Source: Candidatus Galligastranaerophilus gallistercoris (lineage in GTDB: Bacteria > Cyanobacteriota > Vampirovibrionia > Gastranaerophilales > Gastranaerophilaceae). Taken from it: a stretch of 23,389 nucleotides of DNA. This document shows positions 15,016-23,388 of the stretch, piece after piece. Location of the stretch: the NCBI GenBank assembly GCA_018710795.1, contig DVJH01000111.1, positions 1 through 23,389 of the forward strand, in the 5' to 3' direction. The notes under the pieces are model-generated. The model saw nothing but the letters and a program-made list of their open reading frames with translations, had not been told where the DNA came from and searched no databases. A program made the position numbers and the translations under genes. Numbering within the stretch: the first letter of the stretch is position 1; every line of letters starts with the position of its first letter.

Positions 15016-15038
15016 AAATGTTAAAGGGATAAAATAAG

Positions 15039-15662
15039 ATGTCGACAGAAAAAATATCCGATAAAGTTATAAGCAGATTAACACAATATCATTGCATTTT
15101 AGTTGATTATATAAAAAAGAAAAATTATACAATCACAAGCTCTGTTATCGCACAGCTTCTAAAGATTGATGATTCACAGGTGAGAAAAGATATTTCAATG
15201 TTAAATAATGCGGGTAAATCCCGTGTCGGATATGATGTTATTCAATTAAAAGCAACGATAGAAAAGACGCTCGGGTTTTCAAAACCAAAGAACGCTTTTA
15301 TTATAGGTGCGGGAAATTTAGGCACCGCTCTTGCAAAATATAACGATTTTGAAGCGTACGGCCTGAATGTTATGGCGTTATTTGATATCGATAAAACAAA
15401 AATAGGGAAAAATATAAATTCTAAACCCGTTTTAGATATAAAAGAGCTTTCCGAATACACAAAAAAAATGAATGTCGAAATAGGAATTTTAACCGTGCCT
15501 GCTGATTTTGCGCAGGAAATTGCAAATTATGCGGTTAAATCGAAAATAAATTATATCTGGAATTTTTCGCCTACGGTTTTAGAAGTCCCGAACGGTGTTG
15601 AAGTTTGGAATGAAAATTTGATGGGAAATTTCCTTCAGTTTTCATACAAAATTTCAAAGTGA
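15039..15662 (+). CDS. rex: Redox-sensing transcriptional repressor Rex
   Basis: Dimeric repressor that binds TTGTGA-type palindromes and is released by NADH; 207 aa. The N-terminal winged helix contains SVIAQLLKIDDSQVRKDISML (about 44-64) and the family signature GYDV (74-77). The Rossmann domain begins AFIIGAGNLGTALAKY (95-110, GxGxxG), then the adenine-ribose acidic residue in LFDID. IWNFSPTVLEVPNGVEV is the conserved Rex segment IxNFxPxxLxVP. Length is normal. The start is supported by AAAGGGA about 10 nt upstream. It lies behind adhE and its terminator. The predicted target in the window is the operator at 12241. The last 9 nt overlap the opposing permease gene. Confidence 0.95.
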   Translation: MSTEKISDKVISRLTQYHCILVDYIKKKNYTITSSVIAQLLKIDDSQVRKDISMLNNAGKSRVGYDVIQLKATIEKTLGFSKPKNAFIIGAGNLGTALAKYNDFEAYGLNVMALFDIDKTKIGKNINSKPVLDIKELSEYTKKMNVEIGILTVPADFAQEIANYAVKSKINYIWNFSPTVLEVPNGVEVWNENLMGNFLQFSYKISK

Positions 15663-17189
15663 AGAACTTTCTTTTTTAATTTTTCTTATGTTACCGTAGC
15701 AATACGCAAAATAAAATATAACTCCGATTATAACCCATAAGGGAAATAATATTGCGCTTGTGCCCAAAGTAAATAATGAATAAATCATCAGCCCTCCGCA
15801 AAATAATATTCCTAAAATCGGAAAGAAAGGAACAAAAGGAACCTTAAAGGGTCTGTGCCTATTTGGGTCGGTTTTTCTTAAAATTAAAACCGCAATGCAG
15901 ACAATGGTAAAAGATGTAAATGTTCCAAAGTTACAAAGTTCTGCCGAAACATTCAAATCCATAAACAATGCCCCCAATACAACAATAATTCCCGAAACCC
16001 AGGTTATAACATGGGGGGTATTATATTTTTTATGGATAATCTGAAGGCTTTTGGGTAAAAATCCGTCTCTGCTCATTGCATATAAAATTCTTGTAGTTCC
16101 CAATTGATAAACAAGAAGAACAGATGTCAGCCCCGCAAGCGCTCCTATTGAAATGAACCCTGCAATCCAATTGTTTCCGGTTGCGCTCATTGCGGCGGAT
16201 ATAGGCGCCATAACGTTTATTTTATCAACGGGAACAATCCCCGTTAGAACAAGAGAAGTTAAAATATATACAACCGTACAGATTGCAAGCGTTCCGATTA
16301 AACCTATCGGAAGATTTTTTTGAGGGTTTTTTGTTTCTTCCGCTGCCGTCGATATGGCATCAAAACCGATATATGCAAAGAAAATTATAAATGCTCCCGA
16401 TATTACCCCCTCAAAACCGTTAGGCATAAAAGGAGTCCAGTTTTCCGGTTTTACATAAAACATGCCTGCAAATATAAACATAAAAATTACCGCAAGTTTT
16501 ATAAAAACCATAATTGTTGCCGTTCTTGCGGATTCTCTTATGCCTCTTACAAGAAGCAAAGTAATAATCAAAACAAGAATGATGGCAGGGATATTAATTG
16601 CAATCGGAATAACACCGAAAAGTCTCGGGATTTCAACCGCAGGGTCAAGCCCCGAATTTTGATAAATGCTTACTGCGGTCCTGTAATCATTTACAAGATA
16701 AACAGGCGGATTAACAAGCCAGGAAGGAAGAATATGCGAAAAGCCTTTTAAAAATTCAAAAAAGTATCCACTCCAGGCAGATGCAACCGTAATATTTCCT
16801 ATTGCATATTCAAGCATTAAAACCCAGCCTATCATCCACGCCATAAATTCACCCATTGTGGCATAGGTATATGTATAAGAGCTGCCCGCAACGGGTATCA
16901 TTGAAGCAAATTCCGAATAGCAAAGAGCCGAAAAAAGACAGGCAAGCATTGCAATTATCATCGAAACAATTAAAGCGGGCCCTGCCCCCACGGATTCGGG
17001 GCCGCCTGCGGCAGCAATACCTATAATCGTAAAAATTCCCGTACCGATAACCGCACCGATACCAAGCATTATAAGGTCAAATGCATTAAGCGTTTTTTTT
17101 AAGTTGGCAGACTCTGCCACCTTTAAAATTTCATCGGGGGATTTTTTCTCAAGCAGATTATTCTTAAATTCCTTAAAATCAAATTTCAT
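15654..17189 (-). CDS. APC-superfamily amino-acid permease (downstream copy of a tandem pair)
   Basis: Inner-membrane amino-acid transporter, 511 aa, with about 12-14 hydrophobic helices. The cytoplasmic N-terminus KSPDEILKVAESANLKKTL leads into GIGAVIGTGIFTIIG (about 43-57), the unwound substrate-binding helix 1 of the APC fold. YSEFASMIPVAGSSYTYTYATMGE and FFAYIGFDAISTAAEETKNPQKNLPIG follow; both are typical of the CAT/YfnA group. Substrate cannot be read from sequence; cationic or small neutral amino acids are possible. It starts 3 nt after the previous permease, with AAGGA inside that gene's end, so it is the last cistron of an operon. Its stop overlaps rex and no terminator is visible. 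Confidence 0.93.
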   Translation of the reverse strand: MKFDFKEFKNNLLEKKSPDEILKVAESANLKKTLNAFDLIMLGIGAVIGTGIFTIIGIAAAGGPESVGAGPALIVSMIIAMLACLFSALCYSEFASMIPVAGSSYTYTYATMGEFMAWMIGWVLMLEYAIGNITVASAWSGYFFEFLKGFSHILPSWLVNPPVYLVNDYRTAVSIYQNSGLDPAVEIPRLFGVIPIAINIPAIILVLIITLLLVRGIRESARTATIMVFIKLAVIFMFIFAGMFYVKPENWTPFMPNGFEGVISGAFIIFFAYIGFDAISTAAEETKNPQKNLPIGLIGTLAICTVVYILTSLVLTGIVPVDKINVMAPISAAMSATGNNWIAGFISIGALAGLTSVLLVYQLGTTRILYAMSRDGFLPKSLQIIHKKYNTPHVITWVSGIIVVLGALFMDLNVSAELCNFGTFTSFTIVCIAVLILRKTDPNRHRPFKVPFVPFFPILGILFCGGLMIYSLFTLGTSAILFPLWVIIGVIFYFAYCYGNIRKIKKESSSL

Positions 17190-17192
17190 TCG

Positions 17193-18779
17193 TTAATTTT
17201 CCTTTTCAACCCGTCTTTGTTTTCCGTAGCTGTAGAGAAAATAGAAAACTATGCCCAAAACTATCCATAAAGGAAATAAAAATCTTGATGTGGTTAAAAA
17301 TTTCATTGAATATATCATAAGCCCGCTGCAGCAAATTATCCCAAACAAAGGAAACCACGGCGAAAAAGGAACCTTGTAAGGGCGCGGGCGTGAAGGATCC
17401 GTTTTTCTTAAAATTAAAACAGCAACGCATACAATAATAAATGATGTAAATGTTCCGAAATTGCAAAGTTCCGCTGCCGTTGAAATGTTTAAAAACGTTG
17501 AACCCAAAATGCAGATAATTGCAACCAAAACCGTTATTATATGCGGAGTTTTAAATTTTTTGTGCACTTTTTTTAATACACGGGGAAAGAAATTATCCCT
17601 GCTCATTGCATATAAAATTCTTGTTGCGGCAAGCATTAAAACCAACAATACACTTGTTAAACCGGTAAGTGCGCCTATTGAAATTAATCCCGCAATCCAG
17701 CCCTGCCCGACCGAGCTTATGGCATGCGCAATCGGGGCTTGAATATCTATTTTATCCACAGGAACGATTCCCGTTAAAACAAGCCCGACCAAAACATATA
17801 CAACGGTGCATACGCCGAGAGAACCTATTATTCCTATCGGAAGGTTTCTTTGAGGGTTTTTGGTTTCTTCCGCCGCCGTTGCGATGGCGTCAAAACCGAT
17901 ATATGCAAAGAAAATTATAAACGCACCCATAAATATTCCCTGGAATCCGTTAGGGGCAAACGGAGTCCAGTTTTCGGGTTTTACGTAAAATGCGCCCGTT
18001 ATAACAAATAATGCGATGACGGCAAGTTTTATAAACACCATAAACCCTGCCATTTTTGTCGATTCTTTTATACCTTTGATTAAAATCGCCATAATAATTA
18101 ACGTCATTAAAATGCCGGGGAGATTAATCGCAAAAGGAATACCCATAATATCGGGGATAATATCTGCGGGGTTTAAGCCTTCTTTGGTTAAAATCGAAAC
18201 GGCAGTTGTATAATCGTGGACAAGATATACTGGAGGATGTGTAATCCAATTCGGCAAGATGTGCGAAAACCCTTGCAAAAACTGCATAAAATATCCCGTC
18301 CAGGCGGAAGCTACGGCAATATATCCGACAAGATATTCAAGCATTAAAACCCAGCCTACAATCCAGGCCAAAAATTCACCCATCGTGGCATAAGTATATA
18401 AATATGCAGACCCCGCAACGGGTATCATCGAAGCAAATTCAGAATAACACATTGCAGAAAACACACATGCCAACGACGCCAATACCATTGAAATTATTAA
18501 AGCGGGTCCCGCCCCGACGGATTCGGGGCCGCCTGCGGCAGCAATTCCCACAACCGTAAAAATGCCCGAACCTATAATGGCACCGACGCCTAAAATAATA
18601 AGGTCCAATGCGCCCAGGGTTTTATTCAATCCCGCAGAATCGGCACTTTTTAGCATTTCTTCCGGAGATTTGGTTTTAAACATGTTTTTTCCGACGGCTA
18701 AAAGTGAGCCCAGCTCTTTGGAGTCTATTTTTATATCGTCGGAAAGTCCGTCAGGCTCCTTGAATGTTTTTTCTTCCAT
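17193..18779 (-). CDS. APC-superfamily amino-acid permease (upstream copy of a tandem pair)
   Basis: A 528-aa paralogue of the next gene, nearly alignable from KSPEEMLKSADSAGLNKTL to the C-terminus. It has an extra 17 or so acidic residues at the N-terminus. GVGAVIGSGIFTVVG, FASMIPVAGSAYLYTYATMGEF and FFAYIGFDAIATAAEETKNPQRNLPIG are again the APC marks. A local duplication is the simplest explanation, with divergence large enough to allow different substrates. The ATG lies 21 nt after the glyQ stop, with AAGGA about 16 nt upstream (rather far). It is probably co-transcribed with glyQ. Exchange or uptake of amino acids is the expected role; specificity is unknown. Confidence 0.93.
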   Translation of the reverse strand: MEEKTFKEPDGLSDDIKIDSKELGSLLAVGKNMFKTKSPEEMLKSADSAGLNKTLGALDLIILGVGAIIGSGIFTVVGIAAAGGPESVGAGPALIISMVLASLACVFSAMCYSEFASMIPVAGSAYLYTYATMGEFLAWIVGWVLMLEYLVGYIAVASAWTGYFMQFLQGFSHILPNWITHPPVYLVHDYTTAVSILTKEGLNPADIIPDIMGIPFAINLPGILMTLIIMAILIKGIKESTKMAGFMVFIKLAVIALFVITGAFYVKPENWTPFAPNGFQGIFMGAFIIFFAYIGFDAIATAAEETKNPQRNLPIGIIGSLGVCTVVYVLVGLVLTGIVPVDKIDIQAPIAHAISSVGQGWIAGLISIGALTGLTSVLLVLMLAATRILYAMSRDNFFPRVLKKVHKKFKTPHIITVLVAIICILGSTFLNISTAAELCNFGTFTSFIIVCVAVLILRKTDPSRPRPYKVPFSPWFPLFGIICCSGLMIYSMKFLTTSRFLFPLWIVLGIVFYFLYSYGKQRRVEKEN

Positions 18780-18800
18780 TAGTTTTTATTAATCCTTCGG

Positions 18801-19676
18801 TTATTTGTTAAGGAGCGGGTATCCGAGTTTCTCTCTTTGCTTGACGTAAAGCTTCGCAACTTCCGATGCCATTTTCCTTACTCTGTTAATATAATTTATT
18901 CTCTCATCTTTGCTTATAACACCTCTGGCATCAAGCAAGTTGAACGTATGTGAACACTTTAGAACCCAATCATAAGCGGGGAGTACAATTTCGGCTTCAA
19001 TACATGAATAACTTTCCGCTTCCGCCAAGTCAAACAATTTAAAAAGCCTTTCGGGGTTTGAATATTCAAAATTATATTTTGATTGTTCTATTTCGTTTTG
19101 AAGATAAATGTCTCCGTATTTTAATTTTTTATTCCACATAACATCAAAAACGGAGTCAACGTTTTGAAGATACATAGCGATTCTCTCAAGCCCGTATGTA
19201 ATTTCAAGCGCAACAGGTTTAACTTCAAGACCGCCAACCTGCTGAAAATATGTAAACTGGGTAATTTCCATACCGTCAAGCCAAACTTCCCAACCGACGC
19301 CTGCGGCGCCTAATGTGGGCGATTCCCAGTTATCTTCGACAAATCTTACGTCATGTTTTTCCAGTTCAATTCCCATAGCCTCAAGGGATTTTAAATAAAT
19401 GCCCTGTGCATCATCGGGGGAAGGTTTTAAAATTACCTGATATTGAAAATAATGCCCCAATCTGTTTGGGTTTTCACCGTATCTGGCATCGGTCGGGCGG
19501 CGGCAGGGTTCGACCATTGCGGTTGAATACGGCTCAGGTCCCAGCGCCCTTAAAAAAGTCGCGGGGTTCATCGTGCTTGCGCCCTTTTCAATATCATACG
19601 GCTGTTGAATAATACATCCGTAATCAGACCAGTATTTAGAAAGATTTAAAATTAATTCCTGAAACGTTAAAGACAT
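18801..19676 (-). CDS. glyQ: Glycine--tRNA ligase alpha subunit
   Basis: Catalytic alpha subunit of the tetrameric (alpha2-beta2) bacterial glycyl-tRNA synthetase; 291 aa (E. coli 303). LTFQELILNLSKYW...GCIIQQPYDIEKGASTMNPATFLRALGPEPY, VEPCRRPTDARYGENPNRL and QYQVILKPSP are family hallmarks. GWEVWLDGMEITQFTYFQQ and LEITYGLERIAMYLQ complete the class II active site. The beta subunit gene glyS is not next to it, unlike the usual glyQS pair; it must be elsewhere. The ATG has no Shine-Dalgarno and sits 9 nt behind a good -10 element. Two amino-acid permease genes follow after 21 nt, probably in the same transcript. Confidence 0.97.
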   Translation of the reverse strand: MSLTFQELILNLSKYWSDYGCIIQQPYDIEKGASTMNPATFLRALGPEPYSTAMVEPCRRPTDARYGENPNRLGHYFQYQVILKPSPDDAQGIYLKSLEAMGIELEKHDVRFVEDNWESPTLGAAGVGWEVWLDGMEITQFTYFQQVGGLEVKPVALEITYGLERIAMYLQNVDSVFDVMWNKKLKYGDIYLQNEIEQSKYNFEYSNPERLFKLFDLAEAESYSCIEAEIVLPAYDWVLKCSHTFNLLDARGVISKDERINYINRVRKMASEVAKLYVKQREKLGYPLLNK

Positions 19677-19685
19677 AACTTTTGA

Positions 19686-19714
19686 ATAGTACTACAATCA
19701 TAATTTTTTTACAA
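19686..19714 (-). promoter_or_regulatory. Candidate glyQ promoter, close to the start codon
   Basis: On the minus strand TTGTAA (19709-19714), exactly 17 nt and TACTAT (19686-19691) form a good promoter in the 54-nt ispF-glyQ gap. The ATG at 19676 is 9 nt beyond the -10, so the mRNA would begin 2-3 nt before it. There is no room for a T-box leader. Confidence 0.5.
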
Positions 19715-19730
19715 GTGTATAAAAAGCACT

Positions 19731-20210
19731 TTATATATTCTTAACATCAATAAGACATACGCTCATAGCTTCAATTGAAAGCCCTTCACCTGTTGAATCG
19801 GATTTTTCTTTTGTTTTTGCTTTTATTGAAATTAAATCGGGGGAAATTGAAAGAGCATTTGATATATTTTTTTTCATATCATCCTTATAAGGTAAGAGTT
19901 TCGGTTTTTCGCAAATTACGGTAGAATCGATATTAATTATTTTATAACCGTTATTATCCAATAATTTTGCCGTATGTCTTAAAAGTTCAAGGCTTGAAAT
20001 TCCTTTATATTGAGGGTCGTTATCGGGGAAATGTTCCCCTATGTCTCCGATGTTCATAGCGCCAAATATTGAATCTATTATCGCATGGATTAATACATCG
20101 GCATCCGAATGCCCCGATAACCCTTTTTCATAAGGGATTTTAACTCCCCCCAATATTAAATCACGCCCGAAAATCAGTCTGTGTATATCGTAGCCTTGTC
20201 CTATTTTCAT
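19731..20210 (-). CDS. ispF: 2-C-methyl-D-erythritol 2,4-cyclodiphosphate synthase
   Basis: MEP-pathway enzyme that cyclises the CDP-methylerythritol 2-phosphate intermediate and releases CMP; 159 aa, functional as a trimer. Zinc ligands D8, H10 (GYDIHRL) and H42 (SGHSDADVLIHA) are at the positions known from E. coli. GDIGEHFPDND (55-65) and the C-terminal TGEGLSIEAMSV are also conserved. The ATG is 3 nt after the upstream HAD gene's stop, and its AAGG ribosome site lies in the last codons of that gene, so the pair is coupled. It shows that isoprenoids are made by the MEP route, as in cyanobacteria and most bacteria. Confidence 0.97.
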   Translation of the reverse strand: MKIGQGYDIHRLIFGRDLILGGVKIPYEKGLSGHSDADVLIHAIIDSIFGAMNIGDIGEHFPDNDPQYKGISSLELLRHTAKLLDNNGYKIINIDSTVICEKPKLLPYKDDMKKNISNALSISPDLISIKAKTKEKSDSTGEGLSIEAMSVCLIDVKNI

Positions 20211-20213
20211 AAT

Positions 20214-21014
20214 TTACCTTAAAATATATTTTTCAATCGCATTTGATAAACCGTCATCATCTATCGGGGGGCATATATAATCCGCAATTGATTTTAATTT
20301 ATCGCTTGCATTACCCATGGCAACTTTTATACCCGCATTTAAGAGCATGTCATAATCGTTATCCTGATCCCCCGATGCCATTATTTCTTCTTTTTTTATA
20401 CCCCAGAAATCCGATAAAAATTTAAGCGCATTTCCTTTTGAAGCGTTAATATCCGTAAATTCAAGATAATATTTATGGCTTCTTACAACCTGAAGAACTC
20501 CTTTGAATTTTTCTTTGAATAAGTCCCTGTAATATAAAAGCTCGTTTTCATCGTATGTAATTAATAAAAGTTTTGATATTACGTTTAATTGAATTTCATC
20601 AAAAGACTTAACGGCTTTATATGTCGTAAAACGCCCTTTTGTATAATCTTCCATAAATTTTTTGTTATCGTCTTCCACGATTAAAACATCGTCGTTATAT
20701 AAATTAAGATGAAATTTCATTTCTCTTGAAAGTTTGATTAATTCAAGCGCAATTTCTTTTTTAACGGAATTTTGAAACAGAATTTTATCTTTATCTTTTA
20801 CCATGGCACCCTGATAACAAACAACGGGGGTTTCAAGCCCCAGTGCTTCTCTGACGGGGTCTGCCCCCATAAACATTCTTCCCGTTGCAAGGACAACCTT
20901 AATACCTCTGTTTGTTAAAATTTGAAAATAATTTTTTAATTTCGGCGTAAACTCGCATTTTTCATTCAGAACGGTGCCGTCAATATCCGTTATTAAGAGT
21001 TTAATATCTGTCAT
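20214..21014 (-). CDS. HAD-superfamily hydrolase, Cof type
   Basis: Cof-type (subfamily IIB) phosphatase, 266 aa, probably acting on a phosphorylated metabolite such as a sugar phosphate or flavin/cofactor phosphate. The catalytic aspartates D10 and D12 are in TDIDGTVL. Motif II is ATGR (43-46), the Lys is in the KGNAL segment, and the acidic motif is SGDQDND followed by GIKVAMGNAS. The cap domain lies between about 85 and 190. This family is broad and the substrate cannot be assigned. It is the first gene of the HAD-ispF pair. TATAAT on the minus strand (21047-21052) may be its -10, leaving a leader of about 26 nt. Confidence 0.9.
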   Translation of the reverse strand: MTDIKLLITDIDGTVLNEKCEFTPKLKNYFQILTNRGIKVVLATGRMFMGADPVREALGLETPVVCYQGAMVKDKDKILFQNSVKKEIALELIKLSREMKFHLNLYNDDVLIVEDDNKKFMEDYTKGRFTTYKAVKSFDEIQLNVISKLLLITYDENELLYYRDLFKEKFKGVLQVVRSHKYYLEFTDINASKGNALKFLSDFWGIKKEEIMASGDQDNDYDMLLNAGIKVAMGNASDKLKSIADYICPPIDDDGLSNAIEKYILR

Positions 21015-21091
21015 TTATAAAATCCGTTTTTAATTTAATTTTCTTTATTATACAATAAAATTAATGATTGATATGAGGAGAAGAATATAAA

Positions 21092-22462
21092 ATGGCTGCT
21101 ATAGAACGTCAAAAACCCGTTGAACAGGATATGGTCAAAAGAAGAAGCAATTTTGACCCCGTTGAAGAAAATTTCACGGACGCACAGGCAAAACTTGAAG
21201 CTTCAAGATGTTTAAACTGCAAAAACCCGATGTGCAAAAAAGGGTGCCCCGTGAGCGTTAATATCCCCGAATTTATTCAGGAAATTAAAAACGGAAATGT
21301 CCAAAAAGCAGGCGAAATCATAAGAGAAACAAACATGCTTCCTTCGGTTTGCGGAAGAGTCTGCCCGCAGGAAAGACAATGCGAATCAAAATGTATACTC
21401 GGAATCAAAGGAACCCCCGTTGCAATCGGCGCACTGGAAAGATATGCGGGGGACAATTCAAAACCGGTTGAAGTTAAAATTACGCCCAACGGCAAAAAAG
21501 TTGCAATCGTAGGGTCGGGGTGCGCAGGAATGAGCGCTGCAAACGACTTAAGAAATGCAGGCTTTGACGTTACCATTTTTGAAGCACTCCATGAAACGGG
21601 CGGCGTTTTAAGATACGGAATTCCCCCTTTCAGATTGCCGAGAACAGTCTTGGACAGAGAAATACAAGGCTTAAAAGAAAAAGGCGTCAATATTGTTAAA
21701 AATGTCGTTGTAGGCAAATCAATCACATTAAAACAATTAAAAGAAGAAGGATATAATGCGATTTTTATCTGCTCCGGCGCAGGGCTTCCCAAAATGATGG
21801 GAATTAAAGGCGAAAATTTAAACGGCGTATACAGCGCAAACGAATTTTTAACAAGAGTTAACCTTATGCACGCAAATGAATCGACAACGCCTACCCCCTT
21901 AAAAACGGGAAACAAGGCCGCAATCATAGGCGGCGGCAACGTTGCGATGGATGCGGCAAGAACGGCTGTCAGAGTCGGGTATAAGGAAGTTTATATAATG
22001 TACAGAAGAACGGAAGAAGAACTTCCCGCAAGAAAAGAAGAAATAAGACACGCAAAAGAAGAAGGCGTTATTTTTAAACTCTTAAGAGCTCCCGTTGAAA
22101 TTATAGGCGAAAACGGTTCGGTTAAAGCGATGAAATTTGAAGTTATGGAGCTTGGGGAACCCGATGCATCCGGAAGAAGACGACCTGTCGGCACGGGAGA
22201 ATATGAAACAATTGATTTTGACACCGTTATAGTTTCACTCGGCACGGGTCCTAACCCTATCATTCAGGATTCCGCCAAAAATGACTCATTAGACCTTGAA
22301 ACGGATAAAAAAGGATATATCATTATCAACGAAGAAGGTAAAACTTCAATTGATGAAGTCTGGGCAGGAGGCGACGTTGCTCCTCTAGGTGAATCAACGG
22401 CAATTAACGCCATGGGCGCAGGAAAAAGAGCCGCAAAGGCAATTATTGAAGCTTTGGCATAA
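21092..22462 (+). CDS. gltA: GltA-type NAD(P)H-dependent flavoprotein (glutamate synthase small subunit / Nfn large subunit family)
   Basis: Iron-sulfur flavoprotein of 456 aa. The N-terminal domain has two four-Cys clusters, C40/C43/C48/C52 (CLNCKNPMCKKGCP) and C87/C91/C97/C101, for two [4Fe-4S] centres. The FAD loop is GSGCAGMSAA (141-150), where the usual Pro (GSGPAG) is Cys. A second Rossmann motif, IIGGGNVAMDAART (278-291), binds NAD(P)H, and WAGGDVAPLGESTAINAMGAG closes the FAD site. The family includes the small subunit of NADPH glutamate synthase, NfnB of the transhydrogenase NfnAB, and related transhydrogenase-like proteins. Neither a GltB large subunit nor an NfnA-like partner is adjacent, so the reaction is open. 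GAGGAG precedes the ATG by 11 nt. It is divergent from the HAD gene. Confidence 0.9.
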   Translation: MAAIERQKPVEQDMVKRRSNFDPVEENFTDAQAKLEASRCLNCKNPMCKKGCPVSVNIPEFIQEIKNGNVQKAGEIIRETNMLPSVCGRVCPQERQCESKCILGIKGTPVAIGALERYAGDNSKPVEVKITPNGKKVAIVGSGCAGMSAANDLRNAGFDVTIFEALHETGGVLRYGIPPFRLPRTVLDREIQGLKEKGVNIVKNVVVGKSITLKQLKEEGYNAIFICSGAGLPKMMGIKGENLNGVYSANEFLTRVNLMHANESTTPTPLKTGNKAAIIGGGNVAMDAARTAVRVGYKEVYIMYRRTEEELPARKEEIRHAKEEGVIFKLLRAPVEIIGENGSVKAMKFEVMELGEPDASGRRRPVGTGEYETIDFDTVIVSLGTGPNPIIQDSAKNDSLDLETDKKGYIIINEEGKTSIDEVWAGGDVAPLGESTAINAMGAGKRAAKAIIEALA

Positions 22463-22479
22463 GTTTAAATGCATATAAT

Positions 22480-22515
22480 AAATCCGCTTTAAAACTTTTT
22501 TAAAGCGGATTTTAT
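22480..22515. terminator. Intrinsic terminator after the gltA-like gene
   Basis: AAATCCGCTTTAAAA (22480-22494) and TTTTAAAGCGGATTT (22498-22512) form a perfect 15-bp stem around CTT, followed by TTAT. It lies between the converging gltA-like gene and the membrane-protein gene and probably serves both; the T tail is modest on either strand. Confidence 0.85.
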
Positions 22516-22530
22516 ATTGCAGAACAAATT

Positions 22531-23388
22531 TTATTTAATTTTTATACTTCTTACAAGTTTTATAAACTCAAAAAAGTTTAAATTGTTTTTTATTACGGAA
22601 TCATCGACTTTAGTTTCAAATAAAACTTCGTTGTCGACAGAATATACTTTTACTTTATTTTGAAATTCGGGGATATAATTTAATTCAAGTTTTTCGGTTG
22701 ATTCTCTATAATATGCGTATGCAAACATTTCTGTTTCATATAAAAGTTTTAAGCTTAAAGGAAAATTATCCCAATCGGCTTTATCTATATAGAAAATATA
22801 CTCTCCGTTTATTTTTTTATAATCTCTAACCTTTACATTTTGCTTCAACAAATTATCGTATTTAAAGTAATCCACATTCTCCATAAGACTATATGCTTCT
22901 TCGGGGGCAAGAAGGGTAACTTTATTATCCGGAGAATTATAATTTAAAATTGACTGGCACCACCCCTGATAAGGAGATTTAATTGCAATATATTGAAGAT
23001 AAGTGTAGGGAGCAATAATAGACAGGAAAAATAAAACCGCAAAAACGGATGTCTGAATTTTTTGAATTTTGGGGTTATAGTTTTTAATTAATCTGTTTCC
23101 CAAAATTCCCATAACTATCATGAATTTTAAAATCGAAAGGGAAAATAAAACCGCAATAAAACTTCTCAATATAAATAATATTTCAAATTCATTAAATACC
23201 GATTGAGGCACAGAAACTTTCATCTGCAAAAAATATAAACAAACGGATAAAAGAAAATGAAAGATAAATATAAGGGAAATAAAACATTTATTAAATAATC
23301 CCCAGATTACCGTTCCAAAAAAAGCGGCAAAATTAAAAGGGGGGTAATTTGTTTTATTTTTACCTTTAATAAAGGATAAAACGACAAC
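22531..23388 (-). CDS. Unknown multi-pass membrane protein, 5' end beyond right edge
   Basis: No family recognised. The frame has no stop between 22531 and the right edge (about 285 residues visible), so the gene is truncated by the window. A shorter reading from 23229 would begin at a TTG codon and is not needed. Hydrophobic stretches are seen in the upstream part (TVIWGLFNKCFISLIFIFHFLLSV region), around FEILFILRSFIAVLFSLSIL and in SVFAVLFFLSIIAPYTYL, suggesting at least three helices. A soluble C-terminal domain of about 140 residues rich in Tyr, Lys and Asp follows. It may be a DCC-like or HTTM-like membrane protein, but I see no motif that decides this. It converges on the gltA-like gene. 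Confidence 0.75.
   Translation of the reverse strand, partial: VVVLSFIKGKNKTNYPPFNFAAFFGTVIWGLFNKCFISLIFIFHFLLSVCLYFLQMKVSVPQSVFNEFEILFILRSFIAVLFSLSILKFMIVMGILGNRLIKNYNPKIQKIQTSVFAVLFFLSIIAPYTYLQYIAIKSPYQGWCQSILNYNSPDNKVTLLAPEEAYSLMENVDYFKYDNLLKQNVKVRDYKKINGEYIFYIDKADWDNFPLSLKLLYETEMFAYAYYRESTEKLELNYIPEFQNKVKVYSVDNEVLFETKVDDSVIKNNLNFFEFIKLVRSIKIK

Noticed and set aside
19677..19730. Possible T-box or other amino-acid-responsive leader before glyQ, and a hairpin AAGTG/CACTT
   Set aside because: The 54-nt gap is far too short for a T-box, and the five-bp hairpin has no T tail on the minus strand.
21277..21939. 220-aa antisense frame inside the gltA-like gene
   Set aside because: It lies wholly within a strongly conserved gene and shows no domain, start signal or plausible composition.
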